Origin: Legionellaceae bacterium
GTDB lineage: Bacteria > Pseudomonadota > Gammaproteobacteria > Legionellales > Legionellaceae
Length of the DNA stretch: 34,606 nt
Direction: 5' to 3'
NCBI GenBank assembly: GCA_947505025.1
Contig: CANNIJ010000002.1
Location: 1 to 34,606 of the forward strand
Of this stretch, positions 1 to 9,530 are shown in pieces (the first letter of the stretch is position 1; each line of letters opens with the position of its first letter). A model generated the notes under the pieces. The model made no database searches and was not told the DNA's origin. It saw only the letters and a program-made list of their open reading frames with translations. Both the position numbers and the translations under genes were made by a program.

Positions 1-68
1 ATGGTACTGTTTACGATCGTACCGCGAAGCGGTTTAGTTCAAGATATCAATTATCAAAGGAGTGAGCC

Positions 69-329
69 ATGAAAAAACAAATTATCAGCTGTGTGATAGG
101 AATCGTTTCTGCCAGCCAGGATTTAGTCGCGGGCCAACAACAGCTAGCTGGACTACCCCTGCAAAATAGTTTAACTGCCAATGTTGCATCCCAACCCATT
201 GACAAACAACATTTGATTTATAAAGTTCGAGCGAATGGGCTTCAAAGATTCACTGCTCTTATTTTAAGTGATGGTGATAAAGAACAATTTTTGCAAAAAA
301 CAGTTCAAGCTGACAAAGTATTACAATAG
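69..329 (+). CDS. hypothetical small protein with a possible N-terminal hydrophobic/signal segment
   Basis: 86 aa ORF, AGGAG-like ribosome binding site just upstream (aaaggagtgagccATG); no family recognised. Confidence 0.45.
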   Translation: MKKQIISCVIGIVSASQDLVAGQQQLAGLPLQNSLTANVASQPIDKQHLIYKVRANGLQRFTALILSDGDKEQFLQKTVQADKVLQ

Positions 330-711
330 AATTGTTTATTATCAATCATTGAACTTTGCAAGTTCCTCAATACAAAGAATAAATGCATTTTCTCTGGAAG
401 CAAACATAAACAGAACCTCATACGTTTGAACCTAAATTATGATCATGAGGTTCGGCTGGGATTCTGACGAAAAGGACCGCTTGGTGCTCACATTTAACTC
501 AAGCCAAATTCTACTCCAGTCATTAAAATATCAAAAGTCTATGAATGTTTATAATTGCCTGAGGGAGAAAACACTTAAACTTGCAGCATAAAGGGTTAAT
601 TGGATAGGAAAGAGATTGCGAAATTAACTGTCTAGACAACTATTGGCAATATACTAATCACATTGATAAAAGCAGTAAAGCATTTAGTGACCGGTTGTTG
701 GGAGATGTAGT

Positions 712-1986
712 ATGAAATTTACAGCATCAAAAAAAGCGATGTTGGCAGGCATTTCAGGAACCGCATTACAATGGTATGACTTCGCTATTTTTGGATACTT
801 TGCGCCCATGATTGCGATGACTTTTTTTCCTAAAGATAATCACATTTCTGCAATGCTCAGTGCATTTGGCGTATTTGCTGTTGGCTATTTATTAGCACCT
901 ATTGGATCTCTATTTTTTGGGTATATTGGTGATCGATATGGTCGTAAGCGCGCACTCACATTGAGCATTTTAGGTATGGCTATACCCACATCAATGATCA
1001 GCATATTACCAAGCTATCAAACTATTGGCCTGCTTGCCCCAATATTAGTGACGCTATTACGAGTTACCCAAGGATTTGTAGCAAGTTCAGAATTTACAGG
1101 GTCGGCTATCTTTTTAGTTGAACATGCAAAACCAGGACAAAAAGCTTTTTATGGTTGTTTAACGAGTTCAGCGTATAGTACGGGGGTTATTTTTGCAGGG
1201 CTCGCAGCATCGTTGTTAACTGCGTCATTCATGCCGACATGGGGTTGGCGATTAGGGTTTGCTATAGCATTGATTGCGGGCATGATAATTTTTTATTTAC
1301 GACTGCATGTGTCGGAAACGCCCACGTACCAACAAATTCGTCAATCGGATAAACCAAAACTGCCAATGCTCGCCGCCATAAAAGAAGTGCCTTTCGCATT
1401 TGTAGGTGTCATTGGCCTCGCGTGGTTGATTGGTATCATGACGTTTGGAACATATGTTTTTGCTGCAAGTTATCTGTATAGCTATTTCAATCTGTCACTC
1501 AGTACAGCAACGTTGATTGTCACATTATCGTTAGCTGTAGATGCATTACTCGAACCATTTATGGCTATTTTGGCCGATAGAATTGGGCATTTACGTGTTA
1601 TTACTATCGGCGTAGTACTCATGTTGCTATTAAGTTTTCCGATATTTTACTTGTTGGCTTCAGCTAATATTGTATGGATCACAGCCGGCATGGTTCTAAT
1701 GTCCATTTTGATTGCCACTGCTTTCGCACCCATAAATGCTTACATGGTCGAGTTGTTTCCTGAAAACTGCCGATACAGTGGTTTTGGCGTTGCGTTTCAT
1801 ATTGGGATCGCATTATTTGGTGGCACCACCCCTTTAGTATTGATGTGGTTGGTGGAAAAGACCGGTAATTTTATGGCTCCTGCCTATTATTACGTCTGGG
1901 GTGCGTTGATTTGTTTAGGTTCTCTGGTTATTTGTGAATATGGTCGGAACAGAATTGCCGATTCACCGTCCGTTGTTGTTTATTAG
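712..1986 (+). CDS. MFS transporter, metabolite:H+ symporter (MHS/ProP-like) family
   Basis: 424 aa polytopic protein; GDRYGRKRAL loop motif typical of MFS, and MHS-like N-terminus (GTALQWYDFAIFGYFAP). Confidence 0.88.
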   Translation: MKFTASKKAMLAGISGTALQWYDFAIFGYFAPMIAMTFFPKDNHISAMLSAFGVFAVGYLLAPIGSLFFGYIGDRYGRKRALTLSILGMAIPTSMISILPSYQTIGLLAPILVTLLRVTQGFVASSEFTGSAIFLVEHAKPGQKAFYGCLTSSAYSTGVIFAGLAASLLTASFMPTWGWRLGFAIALIAGMIIFYLRLHVSETPTYQQIRQSDKPKLPMLAAIKEVPFAFVGVIGLAWLIGIMTFGTYVFAASYLYSYFNLSLSTATLIVTLSLAVDALLEPFMAILADRIGHLRVITIGVVLMLLLSFPIFYLLASANIVWITAGMVLMSILIATAFAPINAYMVELFPENCRYSGFGVAFHIGIALFGGTTPLVLMWLVEKTGNFMAPAYYYVWGALICLGSLVICEYGRNRIADSPSVVVY

Positions 1987-2003
1987 TTATAGAGGTTATT
2001 ACG

Positions 2004-2156
2004 ATGTTGTTAATTACAAGCTCAAGCCCATTTATGAAACATAGATTATCATTCGCAAAACTCAGCGATTGCATGGAACATCTTTCTATTGCAGCCGTTT
2101 GGGCGGAAGGCGAATGGGGATATATGGCTCTTCTGCGTATCTGTAGAAATCAATAA
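2004..2156 (+). pseudogene. short truncated ORF, possibly N-terminal remnant of a GNAT-type acetyltransferase
   Basis: Hand translation MLLITSSSPFMKHRLSFAKLSDCMEHLSIAAVWAEGEWGYMALLRICRNQ*; AGAGGT upstream of ATG; ORF runs into the inverted-repeat arm at 2126 and stops within it. Confidence 0.35.
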
Positions 2157-2426
2157 CGCTTTGTTTTTATGTTGTTTTTTGCAATTGAATGTATGTTTTT
2201 TATAACGAGAAAAAACATCTTTTGTCGCGGCTTTATTCGTCAAAATCAGCTACGATCACTTACAAATAGTCATGAGCCCAATAATAGAGCCGTGCCAGGC
2301 ACCTAATCACTGAATAATATCCGCGACAAAATTAAATTTTATACAACCAAATAAAACATGGCTTTAATTGCAAAAAACAACATAAAAACAAAGCTTTACT
2401 GATCTCTACAGATACGCAGAAGAGCC
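2126..2426. repeat. fold-back element: two imperfect inverted arms (about 2126-2240 and 2316-2426) around a ~75 bp centre
   Basis: ggctcttctgcgtatctgtagaaatcaataacgctttgtttttatgttgttttttgcaatt (2126 on) matches the reverse complement of aattgcaaaaaacaacataaaaacaaagctttactgatctctacagatacgcagaagagcc (ending 2426); similarity resumes at tttgtcgcgg (2221-2230) versus ccgcgacaaa (2323-2332). Confidence 0.8.
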
Positions 2427-2454
2427 GATTTAAATCACACTTGATTTAAATCGG
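2425..2454. repeat. perfect 13-bp stem, 4-nt loop hairpin at outer edge of the right arm
   Basis: ccgatttaaatca-cact-tgatttaaatcgg. Confidence 0.75.
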
Positions 2455-2542
2455 ACAGCCGTGCGCTCAGAATTGATTTAACTTGACATCTATGCGATAA
2501 TAATATGCACAATACAGTATTAAAGTAATCACAGAGAACATA

Positions 2543-2935
2543 ATGAAAAAACAAAAAACAATCATAGATAATCATACCCAAAATACCTCGCCAGCCATCA
2601 TTTTAGCTGACGAACACGAGCTTTACAGGCTCATTATGGCTTATAATGAAGCTTTTAGCGAACAAAAGTGGTACAAAAAACCAAAGACAAATGAAAGCCA
2701 TGAAAGTAATGACAGTTGTTTAATACTTTTTTTTGAGGATGAAAAAACTGCTAACACTTTTTTTGAGCAGCAAGCTAAAGTCGGTCATGTGTTTATAGTT
2801 TTGGATTGGCATACAAAAAAAGTTTTAGGTTATACCGATGGTACTGGCGCTTTTTGCAAAAATACTGACCAAAAAAGTCTGGCAGAAATTCAGGACTTAC
2901 TTGCTGTAAAAACTCATGGTCCAAAAGTGGCCTAA
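2543..2935 (+). CDS. hypothetical protein (130 aa), orphan ORF
   Basis: ATG ORF with upstream TTGACA hexamer (2483-2488) and AT-rich stretch; soluble, Lys-rich composition; no family recognised. Confidence 0.55.
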   Translation: MKKQKTIIDNHTQNTSPAIILADEHELYRLIMAYNEAFSEQKWYKKPKTNESHESNDSCLILFFEDEKTANTFFEQQAKVGHVFIVLDWHTKKVLGYTDGTGAFCKNTDQKSLAEIQDLLAVKTHGPKVA

Positions 2936-3064
2936 AATGGCATTTTAGAGCAAATATATATCTGCCTTAGTTCCTGATAAGCGACCACCCAGCTACGGTC
3001 AATTATGCATTGTCTTACAAGACAAGAATCACTACAAATGTTGTGTGAATGATTAATTACGTGT

Positions 3065-4396
3065 ATGATTAATTATCTTTCTATGCAAAAAAAAACAATA
3101 ATGCCGCAGTCAAAAGAATTTTTAGTTGGTTTTGCCAGCTCGATGTTTCAAACATCCGCAAACAATTGTGGTGATTCAAATTGGTCTATGGCGATTAGAA
3201 ATGGCACTATACCTGATGCGACTCCATTAATTTCTCATTGGGAAAATTTTGACACAGATCTAGACTTAATGAAGTCTACAGGGATTAATTCCTATAGGTT
3301 TTCAATAGAGTGGAGTCATGTTGAGCCGACTCAAGGTGTATTCAATCGCCTAGTTATTGATCGTTATCAAACAATGGTTGAAGCTTGTTTGCAGCGCAAT
3401 ATCACACCTATGATCACACTGTATCACTTTACCGAACCAGCCTGGTTTACCGCGCTGGGCGGCTTTGAAAATGAAGAAAATATTGTACATTTTACCGAAT
3501 ACTGCACGCGTATTTTTCCATTTTTTTCTTCCAGAGTTAAGTTATGGTGTACTATCAACGAGCCTGCAGTGCAGGCCTTTATGAGCTATTTTTTAGGCCA
3601 GTTTCCACCCCATCAACATAATTTACACAAAACCATCATGACATTAAAACACTTACTGCAAGCCCATATTGCGGTGTACTATGCACTCAAGGCCTTACCA
3701 CAAGGCGATTCAGCTGAGATCGGCATAGTTCACAATGTACTACGCTTTAAGCCATTGTATCCGCTGGACCCAGTAGCATGCTGTATTTGTCCAGGGATTA
3801 CCTCAATAACAGATGATTTAGTTATTCAGTTTTTTAAAACAGGCCTGTTTGATTACTCGATAACTTTGGGTGCAAAAATACACTACTCAGATAAGAGTGC
3901 AGTACAGGCAAATGATTTTATTGGCTTGAATTTTTATGCCAATCCTGTTGTAGGCCCTAATATGACGAATGTGTATGGTGCAACTCATCGAGCAGGGCAG
4001 GAGATGGGCGACATGTTTTTGTCATTGGATCCAGATGGTTTTGCAGATGCGCTCGATGAAGTTGCCGGACTGAATAAACCTATTTATATTACCGAAACAG
4101 GGATCGCTGATCACACTGATGTGTTACGCCAAAAGTTTTTAACTCAATATTTTGACGTGATTAAGCATAAAGTATCTGGCGGGGTTGATATTAGAGGGTG
4201 TTATCTGTGGACCGCATGGGATAATTTTGAATGGAATCAGGGCTATAGTAAGAATTTTGGTTTTTTTTCCACAGACCGAAAACCCCGACCAAGTGCTGAA
4301 ATGCTTGGTGTTTGTTTCAAGGATATGCTCGATCATTGCAATTTATTAGAGAATAAAACAACCGCATCATATGATTCCCATGGGCAAAAACCCTAA
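3065..4396 (+). CDS. glycoside hydrolase family 1 (beta-glucosidase-like)
   Basis: 443 aa; GH1 acid/base motif TINEP, nucleophile-region ITETG, YRFSIEWSHVEP; start could also be the ATG at 3103. Confidence 0.88.
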   Translation: MINYLSMQKKTIMPQSKEFLVGFASSMFQTSANNCGDSNWSMAIRNGTIPDATPLISHWENFDTDLDLMKSTGINSYRFSIEWSHVEPTQGVFNRLVIDRYQTMVEACLQRNITPMITLYHFTEPAWFTALGGFENEENIVHFTEYCTRIFPFFSSRVKLWCTINEPAVQAFMSYFLGQFPPHQHNLHKTIMTLKHLLQAHIAVYYALKALPQGDSAEIGIVHNVLRFKPLYPLDPVACCICPGITSITDDLVIQFFKTGLFDYSITLGAKIHYSDKSAVQANDFIGLNFYANPVVGPNMTNVYGATHRAGQEMGDMFLSLDPDGFADALDEVAGLNKPIYITETGIADHTDVLRQKFLTQYFDVIKHKVSGGVDIRGCYLWTAWDNFEWNQGYSKNFGFFSTDRKPRPSAEMLGVCFKDMLDHCNLLENKTTASYDSHGQKP

Positions 4397-5265
4397 GAAT
4401 CACTCAATTCTTTTGGCATTGACTGCCAATCGTCGCCAACAATAGCTGTTTGCTTCCAAAACATAGTTTTGTTATCCGCCACTTGGCTGGCCGGGAGCTC
4501 TAGAGCTTCGGTGAGACTAATAAATCTATAGCCATGCTCCTGATACATTTTTAGAACATCTTCTAAGCACAGGCTGTTCAGTAGATTAGAATGCATGAGT
4601 ATAATTTGTTTGACCGGTTTTCCGTTTGCAATTTTTTCTGCACGCAGGGTTTGCTTCCATATATAAGCTAAATAATCTCTTTTTATTTCTTGCAAATGCT
4701 GGGTTCTAATTCTCCAGGAGTAACGTAAAAAGCGTGCATTAAATTGATAATCTTTGCTGTCAATACTTACTGGAGCAATAACATATTGATGTGCAACTAA
4801 GTAATCCAATACTTCTTGTTTTTTGACCCCATAACCTTCGGCTAAATAAGGATAGCGAAAATATTTGGGTGAGGTCATAATCTGAGCCAGGCGTTTATCA
4901 GCTTTATCTAGATTAAGAATATATTTCTCAGCTGAAATACGCGCTAAATTCTCATGTGAATAAGTATGATTGCCAAGCCCATAACCAGCATCACGAAATG
5001 CATTCAGTAGTTCCCATTGACCTTTACCAATGGCGCCAGCAATTACAAACCCCGTGGCCGGCGCTTGGTATTTCTGTAATGCTTGGATTATATTCATAAA
5101 GCGGTCGTGCGTACGTATTACATTACCTGGGTCATTACTATTAGTGCCAACAAAAGGTAAGTCATCCAGGGTTATAGCGATCTCCCCGCGCTCTTGCGCT
5201 GTACATAAAGTAGCCATGATTAGTGTAATCACACAAGAGATGGCGCAGATTTTCATGGTAGACAA
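4393..5265 (-). CDS. secreted polysaccharide deacetylase (NodB-homology domain)
   Basis: N-terminal signal-like segment; AITLDDLP, GNHTYSHENL and FRYPYLAEG motifs of NodB deacetylases. Confidence 0.88.
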   Translation of the reverse strand: MSTMKICAISCVITLIMATLCTAQERGEIAITLDDLPFVGTNSNDPGNVIRTHDRFMNIIQALQKYQAPATGFVIAGAIGKGQWELLNAFRDAGYGLGNHTYSHENLARISAEKYILNLDKADKRLAQIMTSPKYFRYPYLAEGYGVKKQEVLDYLVAHQYVIAPVSIDSKDYQFNARFLRYSWRIRTQHLQEIKRDYLAYIWKQTLRAEKIANGKPVKQIILMHSNLLNSLCLEDVLKMYQEHGYRFISLTEALELPASQVADNKTMFWKQTAIVGDDWQSMPKELSDS

Positions 5266-5402
5266 GCCTTATATTGTATATGTATATGTTGTTAATCGGC
5301 ATATACATAAAAGACTTGAGTTGCCAGTGGAGTTCTGGTTGATAAATCTAAGATTCAGTGATTTATTGTTGTGTTTACACAGCCTGACGATACAGACAGG
5401 CG

Positions 5403-5822
5403 CTAGTTCCAGCAATTATTAGCAATTGCAGTCGGATATCCCCACGGACCTGCAGTTAAACCTTTATGCCCAACTTGATTTAAGGTGAATGCTTCGCACT
5501 GAATGTCTTTTTGACTGGGTATAGGTCTGGCCTGAACCGTAAAAGATTGATCGCTAGCCTCAAGTATAGACAGCAGGTACCAGCCATTAATGGATTGTTT
5601 AGGTAATGAATTGTTTATTTTAGGGTTAAATTTATATGTATGTTCAGATAAGCTTAAACGTTCGATTTTTTGTGCTAGATCCATTAAAGAAATTTTACCG
5701 TCTAAACGTCGTGCACGTAGTACACGATCACTGTAGTTGGAGTATATTAAACTAGCAATAATGCTGGTAATTGCCAAAACCATCATTAACTCAAGTAATG
5801 AAAATCCTTTTGAATTAAACAT
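5403..5822 (-). CDS. pilE: type IV pilin / PilE-like pseudopilin
   Basis: Prepilin cleavage motif KG^FSLLELMMVLAI followed by hydrophobic helix. ORF is open to 5873 but the pilin-like start MFNSKGFSLLE is at 5822. Confidence 0.82.
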   Translation of the reverse strand: MFNSKGFSLLELMMVLAITSIIASLIYSNYSDRVLRARRLDGKISLMDLAQKIERLSLSEHTYKFNPKINNSLPKQSINGWYLLSILEASDQSFTVQARPIPSQKDIQCEAFTLNQVGHKGLTAGPWGYPTAIANNCWN

Positions 5823-5927
5823 TATGTCTTCGATCGCCAGAAGTTGGAATTTTTGTATCTGGCAATATACCACTGGATTAAACGTTATTACACCGTTTAA
5901 ATGACAGACCCAAGACCCAGGGGGTTA

Positions 5928-8138
5928 CTATTTTTCTTTGCTGACAAAGGACCCATCCCAGTCAGCAGCAGGCGGATTAACTTTATATTCATTAACACGG
6001 TTTAAAAATAAAGGGTAAAGAAGTCTGTCTGGGTACTTTTTCTGCATGGCTTGAAATTGTTTTTCCGCCTGGTCCCATCTTTGATGGAAATAATTTTCCA
6101 GCGCCTGGTGGTGAGCTGCGATTTCTTTTTCGATGTTTGCTGTTGCTTCTTCAGTTTTAGCTATAGGACTATAAATATCAACCGCTTTGTTTTTACCTTT
6201 AACCATAACCTTGTCTAAATGCAGATAAGCAAACTTATCTTTTGTCGCGGCATAAGTATGTTCACCGACAATGACATCAACGTTATATAATCTACACATT
6301 CCCTCTAATCTAGAGGCTAAATTAACTTCATCGCCGATAGCTGAGTAAGCTTTGCGGTAGGTTGATCCCATGTCTCCGATATTCACTTCACCGGTATTAA
6401 TACCCACACCGATACCAACATGAGGCAAGCCTTTCTCTTTGAAATTATCATTTAAGGGCTTTAACTGACTCTGCATATTCATACCAGTTAATACTGCTTT
6501 ATATGCATGCTGATCCTCTGGCAGTGGCGCATTCCAAAATGCCATGATCATATCACCCACATATTTATCAATCGTTCCATCGTGCTCAAAAATAATCTTG
6601 GTCATTGCAGTAAGATATTCGTTTAATTGTGCTTTTAGTTCCACAGCAGTGAGTTGTTCTGACAGGGTTGTAAATCCTTTGATGTCTGAAAACAAAATCG
6701 TTAATTCTCGAGTATCTCCGTTTAATAATGTGTCTGAAGACATTTGTAATATAGAATCAATATGTTGTTGAGGAACATATTGTCCAAAAGCAGATTTGAT
6801 TTCTTTTTTCTGTTTGCTGGTTAGCAAATAACTATTTACCATATTCATAAATGCTAATGCCAGAATCGTAGCCAATGGAAAAAATAACGTAATCACTATC
6901 GAATGTGCGACCCAGAGGTATTTGACAATGATAAACCATAGGATTGAACTGGATATGAAAACACTGCCTAAAATGGTTGCACTACAGAATGGAAATATAA
7001 AGGAACAGATAATTCCTAAAAACATAATTAAACCAAATTGTAGCTGTACCCCATGAACTAATTTCATGGGAAAATATTTATCGATCATTGCACTAGCAAT
7101 ACTGGCGTTGATTTCAGTTCCAGGGAATGCCGCACTAATCGGCGTTGACTGCAAATCACCCAGTCCGGTTGCAGATGCACCTATGAAAATTAATCGCCCT
7201 TCAATATATTCTTTTGAAACACTATTACTCAGTACGTCGGCTGCTGAAAAATAATTGTATGAATAGGGTTCTGCTCGATAAGGGATCAGTATGCGACCAA
7301 ATTTTGTTACAGGGATCTCTAATTTATCTAGTTTGAGTCCTTTTAAAAGAGTTTTTCCATGATCAGATTCTGTTATCAATTCAACTTTGGCCGTGTGCAA
7401 GTAATTCATTGTTGCGGCTAATGCAATCGATGGGTATAACTTGTTTTTGTATTTAAATATTAATGAGGCTTCCCGGAGAACGCCATCGATATCTGGGGCA
7501 GAGTTGATAAATCCACCAGCCGGACTGGATTTCTCAAATAAATCCAAATTGGATAAATACCCTTGCATTGTAGGTATATCATCTAGATCAATAACATTGT
7601 TGACCGGTAACGGTTCAGGTAAAGCACCCGTGGTATCTGGATTATTCGGGTTAAAGACATAAGCTAATAGGTTGCTACCATGCGCTAATGTTTTAGCAAA
7701 CAATTGATCATAATCATAGTTAGGTATTATTGATTCTAAAGATTGCTTTAATACGTTATTATTTGCCGGAAGTTCGCTGATAACTTCCTGAACAACATTG
7801 CGCTCAGGCTCTGAGAATACTATGTCATATGCAACGACTGCGGCGCCCAATCCTTGCAGATTAGACACCAATTGAGCAATGGTTTTTCTAGACCAAGGCC
7901 AACGACCCAGGCTTTTGATACTGGAATCATCGATTGTAACAATTGCCAGGCGTTCCTTGTGAACTGGAGGCAGCCTATTCATATTAGAGCGAAGTAAGAT
8001 ATCATAAATCATATTGTTGAGAGCTACAGAAGCATTTGCACCTGAAAAATAAAACCAACCAATTCCACTTGATAGTACGATACCTAGTAGAATTGCCGGA
8101 GTATTTTTAATCAATATTTTTTTGAAGTTGCTAGACAT
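5928..8138 (-). CDS. CHASE2 domain-containing adenylate/guanylate cyclase (class III)
   Basis: 736 aa; N-terminal CHASE2-like segment (LAIVTIDDSSIKSLGRWPWSR), transmembrane helices, class III cyclase motifs TILFSDIKGFTTLSE, DGTIDKYVGDMIMAFWNAP, AYSAIGDEVNLASRLE. Confidence 0.92.
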   Translation of the reverse strand: MSSNFKKILIKNTPAILLGIVLSSGIGWFYFSGANASVALNNMIYDILLRSNMNRLPPVHKERLAIVTIDDSSIKSLGRWPWSRKTIAQLVSNLQGLGAAVVAYDIVFSEPERNVVQEVISELPANNNVLKQSLESIIPNYDYDQLFAKTLAHGSNLLAYVFNPNNPDTTGALPEPLPVNNVIDLDDIPTMQGYLSNLDLFEKSSPAGGFINSAPDIDGVLREASLIFKYKNKLYPSIALAATMNYLHTAKVELITESDHGKTLLKGLKLDKLEIPVTKFGRILIPYRAEPYSYNYFSAADVLSNSVSKEYIEGRLIFIGASATGLGDLQSTPISAAFPGTEINASIASAMIDKYFPMKLVHGVQLQFGLIMFLGIICSFIFPFCSATILGSVFISSSILWFIIVKYLWVAHSIVITLFFPLATILALAFMNMVNSYLLTSKQKKEIKSAFGQYVPQQHIDSILQMSSDTLLNGDTRELTILFSDIKGFTTLSEQLTAVELKAQLNEYLTAMTKIIFEHDGTIDKYVGDMIMAFWNAPLPEDQHAYKAVLTGMNMQSQLKPLNDNFKEKGLPHVGIGVGINTGEVNIGDMGSTYRKAYSAIGDEVNLASRLEGMCRLYNVDVIVGEHTYAATKDKFAYLHLDKVMVKGKNKAVDIYSPIAKTEEATANIEKEIAAHHQALENYFHQRWDQAEKQFQAMQKKYPDRLLYPLFLNRVNEYKVNPPAADWDGSFVSKEK

Positions 8139-8191
8139 TTTTTTCCTTAAAAATAGTTATTATCTTGTTTGAATTCAATTGGCAACAGCAT

Positions 8192-9106
8192 CTAAACTAA
8201 GAAGTTACCAAATTGCCAAGGATCAAGCTCATCATATTTACGGCCATTCCAACCATTGAAAAGATCATTGCGCCCTATTATAGGGCTCCAATCAACAGGC
8301 TCCGAGTAATAGCCTCCCCAGTATTTTTCGGCACTAGCTAATAGCTCACGCCAAGGCAGATCATCAGGCACGCGATAACCTGCATTTGGGTTGGCTATAG
8401 CCCACGCAACTGCTGCATATACAGCACCGGCAACTTGAACAGTTGTAGCGGATTGTCCGGGTATTATTTTTCTTGATTCATGAATATTGAGTAATGATCC
8501 GGCCCACCAAGATTTATATGTATGCCCCATAATCAATACACCCAGGCGATCCTCTCCATCAGTAATTTCGTCATTCATAATTCGTTGTTTTGGTGTAATC
8601 TTCCAATGTTGAGCCTCAAGTTCTAAAAGCGATGCTATTGCCACATCAGTTGGGTGGTATACGTAGTGTACAGTTGGTCTATAGATGGCCTGGTCGCCTG
8701 CCCAAATAGACAGGTGGTTGCTGATTGTGAATGCCTCTCCATGACGAATTATCATTCCAGTGATTTGCGTGTCTGGGACCCATGATCGCACCCAGGTTTT
8801 AGCCCCGGGCTGGGCAATACATATCTGATTCTTTGGTCCACTGTGGTGTACATAAGAATTGGCTGGCAGAGTTTTTTCATGAGTTCCCCATCCCATCTCA
8901 GCTGGTGAGATGCATTCCTCATAACAGCCCTCAACTGACCAGGTATTGACGAATTCATTTACTAATTTAGGCTTATCTGATATTTGAGTGTCAAGTTCAG
9001 AAATATGAACTACCTTTACACCCATTTTTTGAGCAATAGCCGGAAAGTTTTCAGTAGCAAGGGCTTTAGAAACTCCCAGGAGAACCGGTTGACGAATGGT
9101 ATCTCC
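8192..9106 (-). pseudogene. hss: homospermidine synthase, 5'-truncated remnant (C-terminal part only)
   Basis: VNTWSVEGCYEECISPAEMGWGTHE... GEDRLGVLIMG resembles the C-terminal portion of homospermidine synthases; the N-terminal dehydrogenase domain is absent; frame is open upstream to a TAG at 9107-9109. Confidence 0.72.
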
Positions 9107-9432
9107 CTAACTCACAGCTAAGAGGTGCGCGTGTGTCTGCATGGCACGTAGAAGGATCTTATAAGTTCGACCTAGGCTCGGTGCCAACGTCACTGACACT
9201 CGGTGGTGGAGAGTCCACTCAGGCTCTAGCTATAAATCTTCCTCAAAAATTGATTGGTGGTACGCTTCGATTTATTCTCAAAGATTACGTGTCTCTAGCG
9301 GTAAACTATATGTATAGTGGAAACTATCCATTTTATTCATATGGAACTGGACAGACACTCGATACTGTGAATAATAAATACGTTGGTACCAACCAAAAAA
9401 CCTTAAGTGCTCAGCTCACTGGTCGCTTCTAA
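9100..9432 (+). pseudogene. C-terminal fragment of an outer-membrane beta-barrel protein (porin-like)
   Basis: Amphipathic alternating strands ending in ...LSAQLTGRF* (terminal Phe typical of OMPs); no signal peptide or N-terminal strands. The frame continues upstream through NSQLRGAR before reaching the junction. Confidence 0.65.
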
Positions 9433-9530
9433 AATTTAAATTAATTTAATTGTCTGGATAAATGGTGTCGCTGTATCGTTTGCAGTTAAAATGAGCACTG
9501 AGCCAATGTGCCCGATTTAACAGGGCAAGA

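Noticed and set aside
2049-2243. 64 aa minus-strand ORF treated as a standalone gene
   Set aside because: It spans the left repeat arm and adjoining DNA, so it is better interpreted as part of the fold-back element than as an intact gene.
5030-5422. 130 aa plus-strand ORF antisense to the deacetylase
   Set aside because: Overlaps the conserved deacetylase 5' end; translation shows no domain features.
6235-6252. atcttttgtcgcggc shared between the cyclase gene and the fold-back element (about 2217-2231)
   Set aside because: A single 15-bp match with no extension; encodes a chance AATKD overlap. Considered coincidence.
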